Shown here: piece by piece, positions 1 to 8,947 of the stretch
Position numbering within the stretch: position 1 is the stretch's first letter
Layout: every line of letters starts with the position of its first letter
Assembly: GCF_001750105.1 (NCBI RefSeq)
Contig: NZ_CP014143.1
Coordinates: 744,001 to 808,000 of the forward strand
Origin: Microbulbifer aggregans
Lineage (GTDB): Bacteria > Pseudomonadota > Gammaproteobacteria > Pseudomonadales > Cellvibrionaceae
Reading direction: 5' to 3'
DNA length: 64,000 nt
Notes under the pieces: generated by a model
The model's database searches: none
What the model saw: only the letters and a program-made list of their open reading frames with translations
Told to the model about the DNA's origin: nothing
Program-made: the position numbers and the translations under genes

Positions 1-3000
1 AGCAGCGCCTCCATGGCCTCGAGGATCGCCGGCTCATTATCGACACAGGCCACCTGCAGATTCAGGGAAGACTTTACCGCTTTCAATGGCGTCGGTGCGG
101 CCACCCGGCGCAGCAACGGACGCGAGCGCGGTAGGCGCACGCGGAAGACACTGCCGCGACTCGGTCGCGAGGTGAGACTGATTGGGGAATCCAGCAAGCG
201 GCAGAGACGCTCAACGGTGGCAAGCCCCAGCCCATAGCCGTGCTCCCGCTGTACTTCGCGCTCCGGGCTATCGAGTCGACAGAACTCGCGGAAGATATTC
301 CGCTGCTGCGACTCGTCGATGCCACAGCCGGTATCCCAGACTTCCAGTGACACCCGGTCACCCCGCCCGCGGGCGACCAGCAGCACGCCGCCACTGCGCG
401 TGTATTTGACGGCGTTATCGAGCAGGTTCTGCACCACACGACGCAGCATTTTTTCGTCGCTGTGCACCCACAGATCCGTCGGCCGGTAGCGCAGTTCGAA
501 TCCCCGCGCCTCGGCGGCCAGACGGGCCTGGGCCACGGCATTGTCGAGTACCGGCTCCAGCGCCATGGCTTGCAGCTGTGGATGAATATCGCCCGCATCC
601 ATCCGCGCGATCTGCAGCATGTCCGTGATCAGCTGTTCCGCTGCTGCCAGGGCAGTGTCGGCCCTGCTGAGCAGTCTGCGGCTGTCGCTGTCGAGCTCAC
701 GGGCGCTGAGTGCATCCAGGAACAGGCGGCTGGCGTTCAGAGGCTGCACCAGGTCATGACTAGCGGCAGCAAGGAAGCGGGTCTTACCGGCACTGGCTGC
801 ATGCAGCTCGCTGTTCAGTGTCTGCAGCTCGGTGGTCCGGGCAGCCACTTTCTGCTCCAGGGAATCCCGCACATCGGTCAGCTCGGCCAGTGCCCGCTGG
901 TAATCCGAGACGTCGGTGTAAGTGGTTACAAACCCGCCGCCGGGCAGCGGGTTACCGCGGATTTCCAGCACCGTGCCATCGGTGCGGTGACGCTGGACCC
1001 GGTAGGCGGTGCCAGCGCGCAGGTGGTCGACCCGTTTCTGCACATGCATCTCGACGGCTCCGGGACCACATTCACCGCGGCTCGCGTTGTAGCGCACCAG
1101 CTCCGCCACCGGCTGGCCCACGTAGATCATCGAGCTGGGATAATTGAACAATTCCACGTAGCGCCGGTTCCAGGCCACCAGGTTCAGGTTGGCATCCACT
1201 ACGGAAATACCCTGGTCGATATTGTCGATACTGCTCTGCAGTAGTCCGCGACCAAACTGGTAGATGGCGCTGGCCTGCTCCAGGGTCTGCGGACTGACCT
1301 CGGCACTGTTGTGATATCGCACCAGCCGGCGGGCACTGGTGGAGCCGACAATACCCGCGAGAATTTTTTCCACCGCATCCCGGTAATCCTCGGCCGAGAC
1401 GGTTCTGGAACTGCCACCCTCGCTGGCAATACTGGCAAAAGTCCGCTCCGCCGCATCGCGTCCTACAAAGCGCGCCAACAGTTCGCGCAGGCGGATCTTG
1501 TTCACCGGTGTCTCATCGCGCTTGCTGCCCTGGGGCTGCCAGCGGTGCAGGAGCAGCGAGACAGAGACCAACAGCAGGATATTCAGGCCCAGGCCGAAGA
1601 GCGTCGTGATCGACAACGCACTCCACTGCAGCCCAAGCGCCTCTGCGACCAGGTCAGGGCTGCCCAGCGCAGCCGGTAGCGCCGACAGCGCCCACACCAG
1701 GGAACCCGCAGCGAGTCCGGCGATCACACCGGACGCCCGCAGGCGCGGCCAGTGTTTTGGCCAGCAGGCGGCAGCAATCATGGCCGGTGCAAGCTGGCCC
1801 ACCAGGGCCAGCGACAGCAAACCGAAGGTGCCGAGACGCACCCCCGCGCCTATAGCCTCGTTGACCGAAAACGCCGCCAGCATAATCAGGGCGATGATGA
1901 CCCGGCGCACGCGGCGCAGGTCCGTACCCAGCACCTGCCCCGCAGGCCTGGCCTGCAGGCGATGCAACCACCAGGGCACCACCATGGTGTTGGCGATCAT
2001 GGTGGACAGGGCAATGGTGGCAATAATCACCATACTGGAGCCGGCTGACAGGCCGCCGATGAAAGCGAGCAGGGCAAGGGCCGAGGATCCGCTCTCCAAT
2101 GGCAGGCCCAGTACAAAGCGCTCGGGGTTGCTGTAACTGTCCGGGAGCCACAGGAGCCCGCCGTAACCGACGATCAGGATCGCCACCGACAGGATGCCCA
2201 GATAGAGCGGGATCAGCTTGCGAACCGGCCCGATATCCTGTTCGCCGTCGCTTTCGATCATCAGGATATGGAACTGGCGCGGCAGGCAGAACATGGCGGC
2301 CATGCCCAGCACCACCACGGCCAGGAAGCCGGTATCCGCCGGACGAGCCTCGGTCAGTGCTCGCACCCGGTCACTGTCGAGCCCGGAGCGCATCAGGTCG
2401 GCAGCGCCATCGAAGGCACCCCCCACGACAAACCAGGCCACGGCGACAAAAGCCCCGATCTTGACCAGCGCCTCAAATGCCACTGCCAGCAGCATGCCGT
2501 TGCGATGCACGCTGCTATCGATATGACGGGTACCAAACAACAGGGCGAACAAGCCAAGAGTCGCACTGACGATCGACGTCACCAGCACCGGGCTGATATC
2601 GCCGCCATCCGCCAGCAGCAGGAAGCTGTCCGCGACGGCCCGCAGCTGCAATGCCAGGTAGGGCAGCACCGCCACCAGAGCCAGTATCGCCACTGCCGCC
2701 GCCAGCCACTGGGAACCACCAAACTGGGCACTGATGAAATCCGCAATCGAAGTGGAGCCCTGCTGCTTGGTCATGCGCACGAAGCGGGCGAGCAGCGGAG
2801 CCCCGAAGATCAACATCAGGCTGGCACCGACGAAGGTGGGCGGCAGGATCCAGCCCTCCTCCACCGCCTGCGCCGGCGTACCGAAGAACATCCAGGCACT
2901 GGTATAGGTACCGGCGAGGGCCAGCATCAAGGGCTTGATGGGGCGCAAGCGATGTGCCGGCATGCGATCGCCCCAGAAGGCAATGGCAAAGAGCAGCAGC

Positions 3001-3044
3001 AGGTAGGCCAGCGCTACGGCGGCCAGGGTAGTCAGGCTGAACAA
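1..3044 (-). CDS. Transporter-linked hybrid sensor histidine kinase/response regulator (3' end outside window)
   Basis: The minus strand stays open from a TTG start at 3044 to the window edge, about 1014 codons. The TTG is preceded by GAGAGAAA at a suitable distance. The first ~480 residues are strongly hydrophobic and look like a sodium:solute symporter (SSS/PutP-like) domain. They are followed by a PAS-like sensor (about 610-710), a HisKA H-box reading ASHDLVQPLNASRLF with the phospho-accepting His near residue 763, a HATPase with N-box NLLDNAVKYT (about 868) and G-box GYGLGLA (about 940), and the start of a receiver domain (VACVDNEPAILEAME). The H-box style is that of the NahK/ErcS' family of hybrid kinases. 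It probably couples uptake or sensing of a small solute to a phosphorelay; the ligand is unknown. It is divergent from a TonB receptor, so shared regulation is possible but not shown. Confidence 0.88.
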   Translation of the reverse strand, partial: MFSLTTLAAVALAYLLLLFAIAFWGDRMPAHRLRPIKPLMLALAGTYTSAWMFFGTPAQAVEEGWILPPTFVGASLMLIFGAPLLARFVRMTKQQGSTSIADFISAQFGGSQWLAAAVAILALVAVLPYLALQLRAVADSFLLLADGGDISPVLVTSIVSATLGLFALLFGTRHIDSSVHRNGMLLAVAFEALVKIGAFVAVAWFVVGGAFDGAADLMRSGLDSDRVRALTEARPADTGFLAVVVLGMAAMFCLPRQFHILMIESDGEQDIGPVRKLIPLYLGILSVAILIVGYGGLLWLPDSYSNPERFVLGLPLESGSSALALLAFIGGLSAGSSMVIIATIALSTMIANTMVVPWWLHRLQARPAGQVLGTDLRRVRRVIIALIMLAAFSVNEAIGAGVRLGTFGLLSLALVGQLAPAMIAAACWPKHWPRLRASGVIAGLAAGSLVWALSALPAALGSPDLVAEALGLQWSALSITTLFGLGLNILLLVSVSLLLHRWQPQGSKRDETPVNKIRLRELLARFVGRDAAERTFASIASEGGSSRTVSAEDYRDAVEKILAGIVGSTSARRLVRYHNSAEVSPQTLEQASAIYQFGRGLLQSSIDNIDQGISVVDANLNLVAWNRRYVELFNYPSSMIYVGQPVAELVRYNASRGECGPGAVEMHVQKRVDHLRAGTAYRVQRHRTDGTVLEIRGNPLPGGGFVTTYTDVSDYQRALAELTDVRDSLEQKVAARTTELQTLNSELHAASAGKTRFLAAASHDLVQPLNASRLFLDALSARELDSDSRRLLSRADTALAAAEQLITDMLQIARMDAGDIHPQLQAMALEPVLDNAVAQARLAAEARGFELRYRPTDLWVHSDEKMLRRVVQNLLDNAVKYTRSGGVLLVARGRGDRVSLEVWDTGCGIDESQQRNIFREFCRLDSPEREVQREHGYGLGLATVERLCRLLDSPISLTSRPSRGSVFRVRLPRSRPLLRRVAAPTPLKAVKSSLNLQVACVDNEPAILEAMEAL

Positions 3045-3384
3045 GCGCGATTTCTCTCAGTTTTTGTTATTTGCCGCCACTACTCATCGGGAGGGTCGTG
3101 GCGCCAATTGACAACTCTCAACCCATGACAGGGCGGGTTGGTGCCAGTTATTCTTGCTGTAGATTTTTCCGCCACACCCATGAACCCAATGGGAGTTCTG
3201 GTCAAAGAGCAGGCGGCTCAATCTTGAAATCGCACCTTACCGCAGTGGCTGTTTTTTGTCCTCCCCGGTACCAATAACAGCCGTCATACCTTGGTCTAAC
3301 AGGCAATTGGACCCCGAGCGGATACAGTGACTATCCGCAAGATTTATAAGAACCATAAATAATTGGTGAATGGAGAGAGTCACA
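3045..3384. promoter_or_regulatory. Divergent intergenic region between hybrid kinase and TonB receptor
   Basis: This 340-base region must hold the promoters of both flanking genes. The only clear structure is the inverted repeat listed separately at 3318-3338. A TTGACA sits at 3107-3112 on the plus strand, but I could not pair it with a convincing -10. No coding sequence is supported here. Confidence 0.5.
3318..3338. promoter_or_regulatory. Inverted repeat, candidate operator upstream of TonB receptor
   Basis: A perfect 7-base inverted repeat, GCGGATA and TATCCGC, is separated by 7 bases. It lies 47 bases before the receptor start at 3385. Its size and place fit a dimeric regulator site, but no regulator can be named. 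It could also fold as a leader hairpin. Confidence 0.35.
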
Positions 3385-5571
3385 ATGAGAGCAATAAAGT
3401 TTCATCCCCTCGCCGCCGGCGTCATGCTTGCCTGCGGTGCCAGCTTTACCTATGCAGAACCGGCCTTGGAAGAAGTCACCGTTACTGCGCAGAAACGTGA
3501 GCAGTCCCTGCAGGAAGTGCCCGTGGCAGTGACCGCGATCAGCGAAGACCAGCTGCTGCAGGCTGGCGTCAGCGACCTGACCGACGTCCAGAAGCTGTCT
3601 CCCAACACCACCCTGCAGGCCAGCCGCGGCACCAACTCCACCCTGACTGCGTTTATCCGCGGCATCGGCCAGCAGGACCCGCTGTGGGGCTTTGAGCCGG
3701 GTGTTGGTATCTACGTGGATGACGTCTACATCGCGCGCCCGCAGGGTGCGGTTCTGGATATTCTCGACGTAGAGCGCGTGGAAGTACTGCGCGGCCCGCA
3801 GGGTACTCTCTACGGCAAGAACACCATCGGCGGTGCCGTGAAGTACGTCACCAAGAAGATGTCCGGTGACACCCGCGTTTCCGTTTCCGGTGCCATGGGC
3901 AGCTACAGCCAGACCGACCTGAAAGTGGCCGGCTCCACCGAAATCGCTGACGGCGTATACCTGGGTGGCGCCATCGCTAGCTTCCAGCGCGACGGCTACG
4001 GCGAGAACGTCATCACCGGTGACGAGCAGTACAACAAAGATATCGTCAGCGCGCGCGTCGCCCTGGAATTCAACCCGAGCGATGATCTCTGGGTGCGCGT
4101 AGCGGCAGACCAGACCACCGACAAGTCCGCGCCCAAGCATGGCTATCGCCTTGCACCGGGACTCGGCGGCGAGCCCGTGCTGGACAGTGTCTACGACACC
4201 GAGTCCAACATGCTCTACGACAACCTGGTTGAGACCAGCGGCGCGTCCCTGACCGCGGAATATGAGCTGAATGACAGCATTACCCTGAAGTCCATCACCG
4301 CCTACCGTCAGGGCGAAACCGATACCGTCATCGACTTCGACAGTGTTAACCGCCCAGACTTCGACGTCCCCGCTTTCTACGAGGACGACCAGACCACACA
4401 GGAATTCCAGCTGATCTGGGAAGGCGATAATGCTGATCTGGTGAGCGGCGTCTACTACTACACTGGCACCGCAGCTGGCTCATTTGATGCAGTCCTTGGC
4501 TATCTCACCAATGTCATCGGTATTCCTCTGACCCAGAATGTGGCTGGCTCCGTAGACACTACCAGCCTGTCTGCCTATGCCCACTACAACTGGCAGTTCG
4601 CTCCCGACTGGAACCTGAGTCTGGGTGGCCGCTACACCAAGGATGAGAAGGACGCCGACGTATTCAAGGCCAACTACCTGAGCCTGTACAGCCCGACCTT
4701 CCAGGACAAGTACTACCCCGAAGGGGCCGACCCGATCCCGCTCGGCGTGCTGACCGACTACGAAAATAGTGATTCCTGGGGCGAATTCACGCCGCATATC
4801 GGCATTGACCATCAGATCAATGATGACGTGATGGTGTACGCCGGTTACAGCGCTGGCTTCAAGAGCGGCGGCTTCGATATGCGCGGCGACGCCAGCCAGC
4901 TGCCTTCCACCGTGGACGGCTTCGATCCGGAAACCGTGGACACCTATGAGTTCGGTGTGAAGTCCGACCTGTTCAACAACCGCCTGCGCCTGAACGCGGC
5001 CGCTTTCCGTGCCGACTACAAGGACATGCAGGTGACCGTACAGGAGTTTGTTGAGGGCGGCGGCTTCGCCAGTGCCGTGCTGAACGCCGGTGAATCTCGC
5101 ATTCAGGGTATCGAGCTGGAAGCCACTCTGGCGATGACCGACAACCTGCTGGCCAACCTGGCCCTGGGTTATGCCGATACTGAGTTCCTGGAGTTCATCA
5201 GCGGCGGTGTCGATGTGTCCGATCAGCGCGATCTGCAGAACACCCCGGATACCACTGCGATGTTCCAGCTGAATTACTCCCTGCCGCTGCAGAGCGGTGC
5301 AGAGGTCGTAATCAACCCGACGGTTTCCTACCGCGCCGACACCCAGATCTTCGAGGTGCCGAACCCGGTTCTCGACCAGGAGGCCTATACGCTGGTGGAT
5401 ATGACTGCGACTTACTACAGCCCGGATAGCAGCTGGAAAGTTGGACTGGTGGGTAAGAACCTGACCGATAAGGAATACCGCATCGCCGGTTATGCCTTCG
5501 GCGGCGCCTTCGATACCGGTTTCTACGGTGCGCCACGCACCATCGCTCTCACCGGCAGCTACAACTTCTAA
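3385..5571 (+). CDS. TonB-dependent outer-membrane receptor
   Basis: About 728 residues. The start at 3385 is preferred over the ATG at 3370 because GGAGAGAG at 3372-3379 sits just before it and it begins a clean signal peptide (MRAIKFHPLAAGVMLACGASFTYA). After the signal come a TonB-box-like stretch (LEEVTVTAQKRE), a plug domain with VERVEVLRGPQGTLYGKNTIGG, and a 22-strand-type barrel ending in an aromatic residue (GSYNF). The VTAQKRE plug start is typical of the large receptor family in Sphingomonas, Caulobacter and marine gammaproteobacteria, which import siderophores, vitamins, oligosaccharides or aromatics. The substrate cannot be told from sequence. It is followed by a strong terminator and appears to be monocistronic. 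Confidence 0.93.
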   Translation: MRAIKFHPLAAGVMLACGASFTYAEPALEEVTVTAQKREQSLQEVPVAVTAISEDQLLQAGVSDLTDVQKLSPNTTLQASRGTNSTLTAFIRGIGQQDPLWGFEPGVGIYVDDVYIARPQGAVLDILDVERVEVLRGPQGTLYGKNTIGGAVKYVTKKMSGDTRVSVSGAMGSYSQTDLKVAGSTEIADGVYLGGAIASFQRDGYGENVITGDEQYNKDIVSARVALEFNPSDDLWVRVAADQTTDKSAPKHGYRLAPGLGGEPVLDSVYDTESNMLYDNLVETSGASLTAEYELNDSITLKSITAYRQGETDTVIDFDSVNRPDFDVPAFYEDDQTTQEFQLIWEGDNADLVSGVYYYTGTAAGSFDAVLGYLTNVIGIPLTQNVAGSVDTTSLSAYAHYNWQFAPDWNLSLGGRYTKDEKDADVFKANYLSLYSPTFQDKYYPEGADPIPLGVLTDYENSDSWGEFTPHIGIDHQINDDVMVYAGYSAGFKSGGFDMRGDASQLPSTVDGFDPETVDTYEFGVKSDLFNNRLRLNAAAFRADYKDMQVTVQEFVEGGGFASAVLNAGESRIQGIELEATLAMTDNLLANLALGYADTEFLEFISGGVDVSDQRDLQNTPDTTAMFQLNYSLPLQSGAEVVINPTVSYRADTQIFEVPNPVLDQEAYTLVDMTATYYSPDSSWKVGLVGKNLTDKEYRIAGYAFGGAFDTGFYGAPRTIALTGSYNF

Positions 5572-5641
5572 TCCGAGTCTCACAGGTTAGGAAGTCATTC
5601 GGGAGCCAGTTTGGCTCCCAGCTCCTTGAGCAAAAGCCTTG

Positions 5642-5674
5642 GCCGCAAACAGTTTTGTTTGCGGCTTTTTTGTT
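5642..5674 (+). terminator. Rho-independent terminator of TonB receptor
   Basis: The stem GCCGCAAAC/GTTTGCGGC closes a 6-base loop and runs into a T tract. A second, weaker hairpin (GGGAGCC/GGCTCCC, about 5601-5619) precedes it. Confidence 0.88.
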
Positions 5675-5725
5675 TCCGTGCAACCTGAAATCAATCATCG
5701 AAAGGCTCTTCGACACGGGCGCAAA

Positions 5726-5902
5726 TCAACTGGCGCGAACGCAGCGGACCATAATCTTGGTTTCGAGCTCTTCCTCTACGCAGTGGAATTTCTGACCATT
5801 CATGGTCAATGACTTGGGGGCACCCTTGGACGCGGTTGTGGAACAACCGGCAACTCCTGTCGCCATGGCCGCTGCCAGCAGAATACAACACCATTTCTGC
5901 AC
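5726..5902 (-). CDS. Small predicted lipoprotein, 58 aa, GTG start
   Basis: Read from GTG at 5902 to TGA at 5726, with AGAGGT a few bases upstream. The product has a type II signal peptide: MQKWCCILLAAAMATG followed by lipobox VAGC, with the modified Cys at residue 20. The mature part is only about 39 residues and contains two more cysteines (FHCVEEELETKIMVRCVR). No family is recognised. An overlapping ATG frame of 86 codons in the same place has no signal peptide and I consider it spurious. The gene is easily missed because of its length and start codon. It sits tail-to-tail with the TonB receptor terminator. Confidence 0.65.
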   Translation of the reverse strand: MQKWCCILLAAAMATGVAGCSTTASKGAPKSLTMNGQKFHCVEEELETKIMVRCVRAS

Positions 5903-6026
5903 TGCAGTTACCTCTAGACGCTGATCTGGGGACGGTGATTACCGCACTCATGTTTCAGCCTAGAGGAAGCAGCTGTCAAAGTGAGGTAATGCGCGCCATT
6001 TTGCAAAATAGAGCGACAGTGGCTCG

Positions 6027-7469
6027 TCATTCGACCTGCACGATGCGCAAGGTGTCAGTACTACCACCCACGTCCTGGTGATAGCCACGCGAGAGCAGGA
6101 CGAAGTCCCCGACCTTTAGATACCCTCGCTTTTTCAGGTAGGCAATCGCCTTCCGATCCCGTTCGACGCCATCCAGCCCCTCTACCTGCATCAACACCGG
6201 GTCAACACCACGATACAGGGCTACGCGATTACAGGTGGACGGATGACGGCAGAACGCAAAGATGGGGATATCGGAGCGGACTCGTGACATGAGCCGGGCG
6301 GTGTTGCCGGTCTCCGTCTGACAGATGATGGCGCGAATATCCCGGCAGTGGTTGGCGATAGCCATCGCCGCCATAGCAATACACTCATCACCGGCCGGAT
6401 AATTGTCCTGCATCACCCGTGGCGGCCGGCGGGTGGCACGGTGCTTTTCCGCACCGACAATGACCTCCGCCATATGCTCCACGGTCTCTATCGGATAATC
6501 GCCAGCTGCCGTTTCTGCCGACAGCATGACCGCATCGGTGCCATCTAAAACGGCATTGGCCACGTCACAGACTTCAGCCCGTGTCGGTACGGGGCTGGAG
6601 ATCATGGACTCCATCATCTGAGTGGCCGTGATCACTACCCGGCTCAGATGGCGGGCACGGCGGATGAGATGCTTCTGCACTCCCATCAACTCCGCATCGC
6701 CAACTTCTACCGCCAGATCCCCACGAGCCACCATGATGACATCGCTGGCGAGAATCAACTGGTCGAGCTGCTTATCATCCGCGACCGCTTCGGCACGCTC
6801 CACCTTGGCCACGATATGCGCCCGTCCGCCGGCCTCGTGGAGAAGCTGCCGGGCTTTGGTCACATCGGCTGCGTCGCGAGGAAAGGAAACCGCGAGATAA
6901 TCCAGATCCAGCTCTGCAGCCACCTTGATATCCCGGATGTCCTTCTCGGTCAGCGCCGGTGCTGTCAGCCCTCCACCGAGTTTATTGATGCCTTTGTTGT
7001 TTGATAGCCAACCGCCAACTTCCACCAGCGTTGACAGACGCTGGCCCTCGACCTCCTGTACCAGCAGGCGCAACCGGCCGTCGTCCAGCAGCAGTACATC
7101 TCCTGCACGACAGTCACCGGCAAGCTCCGCGTAGTCCACCGATACCCCCAAGGCGCTGCCCGCCTCGTGCCCCCAAGCGGGATCGAGAATGAAAGGTGCA
7201 CCGCGCTCAAGAAAAGCGCGGCCCTCACTGAAACGTCCAACGCGGATCTTGGGTCCCTGCAGGTCGCCCAGGATAGCCACATGGCGGTTTTGCCGCCGCG
7301 CCTCTTCCCGTACCAGTGCAGCTCGACGACGGTGATCGAGATCATTGCCGTGAGAGAAATTCAGGCGGACGGTATCCACTCCCGCGGCAATGAGCTTCAC
7401 CAGAATATCCGCCTTGTCGGAGGCGGGCCCCAGAGTGGCGACAATTTTCGTGCGTCGAATCATGCACAA
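6027..7469 (-). CDS. pyk: Pyruvate kinase
   Basis: 480 residues, the usual length of the bacterial enzyme that converts phosphoenolpyruvate and ADP to pyruvate and ATP. Visible hallmarks are the N-terminal RRTKIVATLGPAS, NFSHG, GDLQGPKIRVG, the catalytic loop VMVARGDLAVEVG, and the signature TATQMMESM with PTRAEVCDVANAVLDGTDAVMLSAETA. The C-terminal regulatory domain (CQTETGNTARLMSRVR) is complete. Two in-frame ATGs, at 7469 and 7463, are possible; the second begins exactly at the conserved MIRRTKI. No operon partner is evident: both neighbours are separated or face the other way. Confidence 0.96.
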   Translation of the reverse strand: MCMIRRTKIVATLGPASDKADILVKLIAAGVDTVRLNFSHGNDLDHRRRAALVREEARRQNRHVAILGDLQGPKIRVGRFSEGRAFLERGAPFILDPAWGHEAGSALGVSVDYAELAGDCRAGDVLLLDDGRLRLLVQEVEGQRLSTLVEVGGWLSNNKGINKLGGGLTAPALTEKDIRDIKVAAELDLDYLAVSFPRDAADVTKARQLLHEAGGRAHIVAKVERAEAVADDKQLDQLILASDVIMVARGDLAVEVGDAELMGVQKHLIRRARHLSRVVITATQMMESMISSPVPTRAEVCDVANAVLDGTDAVMLSAETAAGDYPIETVEHMAEVIVGAEKHRATRRPPRVMQDNYPAGDECIAMAAMAIANHCRDIRAIICQTETGNTARLMSRVRSDIPIFAFCRHPSTCNRVALYRGVDPVLMQVEGLDGVERDRKAIAYLKKRGYLKVGDFVLLSRGYHQDVGGSTDTLRIVQVE

Positions 7470-7637
7470 TCACATCCGTGTGGCGGCGGTCAATTTTCAA
7501 CCGACATAAGTTCTCTCAGCATAGCCTGTCGCGTGTTGCCACTCGCCGTCGTCAGCAGCAACTAAGCTAAATGCAGGATGGGTGCACAGGGAATGCTGCG
7601 GCCCCCTTTTTCGTGGGTGCAGCAAAGTGAGGTGGTT

Positions 7638-8111
7638 ATGAGCAAATTTGGATTGTTGTGGTTGGCCGGACTGACGCTGGTCATCGCCGGTTGTCTTGGT
7701 CTTGGCACAGACCAGCCACAGGTGGTGCAGACCGCCGGCAGCGTTAATTCCGTCTGCGGCAACAAATGGCAGCTCAAACGACTGCGGGTCAACGGAGTTG
7801 CAGCGCCAATCGAACAAAATGAACGCTTCACTTTCCTCTGTAATGCAGAAGGAAATGTGATGGGGAAAAGCGGGATCAACACCTATCGCGGTAGCGTGCA
7901 GATCACCGATAATGGCTTAATGCTGTGGGATACTTCGAGTTTTGCCTCCACCAAAATGGCCGGGCCCGAGCCGCTGATGCAGCAGGAGAATACGTATCTT
8001 CGAGCCTTGGCAGGCACACGGCAGGCCTTTACCAAGTCAGGGGGCGGCCGCTTGATCCTCCGCGATGCCTCCGGCGATATCTATATCGAATATGTCAGGG
8101 TGGAGCCTTGA
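7638..8111 (+). CDS. META-domain (HslJ-like) lipoprotein 1
   Basis: 157 residues from ATG 7638, chosen over the in-frame ATG at 7578 because GAGGTGG precedes it and it starts a lipoprotein signal (MSKFGLLWLAGLTLVIAGC, Cys19). The mature part matches the META/HslJ (DUF306) pattern: WQLKRL at the start, a central GKSGINTYRGSVQI, then STKMAGPE and a run like ENTYLRALAGT. META proteins are envelope-associated and linked to stress or heat resistance; their chemistry is not known. It is followed by a second, diverged copy of the same kind 75 bases on, so the pair may be one transcription unit formed by duplication. Confidence 0.82.
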   Translation: MSKFGLLWLAGLTLVIAGCLGLGTDQPQVVQTAGSVNSVCGNKWQLKRLRVNGVAAPIEQNERFTFLCNAEGNVMGKSGINTYRGSVQITDNGLMLWDTSSFASTKMAGPEPLMQQENTYLRALAGTRQAFTKSGGGRLILRDASGDIYIEYVRVEP

Positions 8112-8186
8112 TCCCGGCCACAGACCCGGACCGCAATTTGTAGTTAAATATGGCGGACACTTCACCACAATAACGAGAAATGTCCC

Positions 8187-8684
8187 ATGTTGCTCAGGCC
8201 CGCAGTTAGCATAGCTGCCTTCACGCTTCTCTCCGTACTCACCGGTTGCGGCATGACGAAGGATGCGCCAGCAGCCCCGCCCCTGGCGGAGCAGGCAGTC
8301 TGTGACCACCAGTGGTTATTAAAGAGTATGTCGGTCGATGGGCGTGAGCACCGCTCGCGTCTTCTCTGGCAAAAACTCTGGCGCGATCGCCCCTACTTCA
8401 CCTGTGACGACCTCGGCTATGTACGCGGCAGCGCCGGCAGTAACCCCTACCTGGGTCGATTCAGCCTGCAGGATGGTGGTCAGATTTCATGGTCCCAGAT
8501 CCCCGAGATTTCCCGCATGGGTAGCGTGCGAGACAGCAGTGATCTGGAGCAAGACTACCTGCGGGCCCTGCCGCAAACTGACAGTCTCAGTTTGGAGGGG
8601 GATGCACTGATTCTTCAGAGCGAAAGTGGCGCAACGCGACTGGAGTTCAAGCGCACGGAAAACCTGCCGGGCGAAAAACCCTGA
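8187..8684 (+). CDS. META-domain (HslJ-like) lipoprotein 2
   Basis: 165 residues. The signal peptide MLLRPAVSIAAFTLLSVLTGC has its lipobox Cys at residue 21. The body keeps the META layout of its upstream neighbour (CDHQWLLKSM, GSAGSNPYLGRFSL, EQDYLRALPQT) but the sequence has diverged strongly, most in the middle. A rho-independent terminator follows at 8709. It is probably an outer- or inner-membrane-anchored periplasmic protein; function unknown. Read as a tandem paralogue of the 7638 gene. Confidence 0.75.
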   Translation: MLLRPAVSIAAFTLLSVLTGCGMTKDAPAAPPLAEQAVCDHQWLLKSMSVDGREHRSRLLWQKLWRDRPYFTCDDLGYVRGSAGSNPYLGRFSLQDGGQISWSQIPEISRMGSVRDSSDLEQDYLRALPQTDSLSLEGDALILQSESGATRLEFKRTENLPGEKP

Positions 8685-8708
8685 GTCGCCGACAGCGGCA
8701 TAAAAAAT

Positions 8709-8735
8709 GGCGGCCCGAGAGCCGCCCACTTTTCT
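8709..8735 (+). terminator. Rho-independent terminator after META lipoproteins
   Basis: Stem GGCGGC/GCCGCC with loop CCGAGA, then CACTTTTCTT. Confidence 0.75.
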
Positions 8736-8947
8736 TACTGCCAGAAAATTCCATCGAACCGGGAGCCTGCGTGGCACCCAATGTTCGACCCCATCAAAGC
8801 GATGGGAAACGCAAGCTAAAGAGAGAAGAACAACGATTCCGCACACGATGTGATACGGACCGGACAAGCCGTTCATTGTGAGGCCATAGTAGTGCGGGGC
8901 GTGACAAATAGATGACATGCAGCGCCCTTGGGGATTAACCGACTTGC

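Noticed and set aside
3331..4140. Long open frame opposite the TonB receptor
   Set aside because: A shadow of the receptor gene, caused by GC-rich third positions; no domain features.
4480..5583. 367-codon frame on the minus strand inside the receptor
   Set aside because: A shadow frame; composition is that of a reverse-read barrel gene.
5691..5951. 86-codon ATG frame on the minus strand
   Set aside because: The overlapping GTG frame with a lipobox signal peptide and ribosome site is a better gene.
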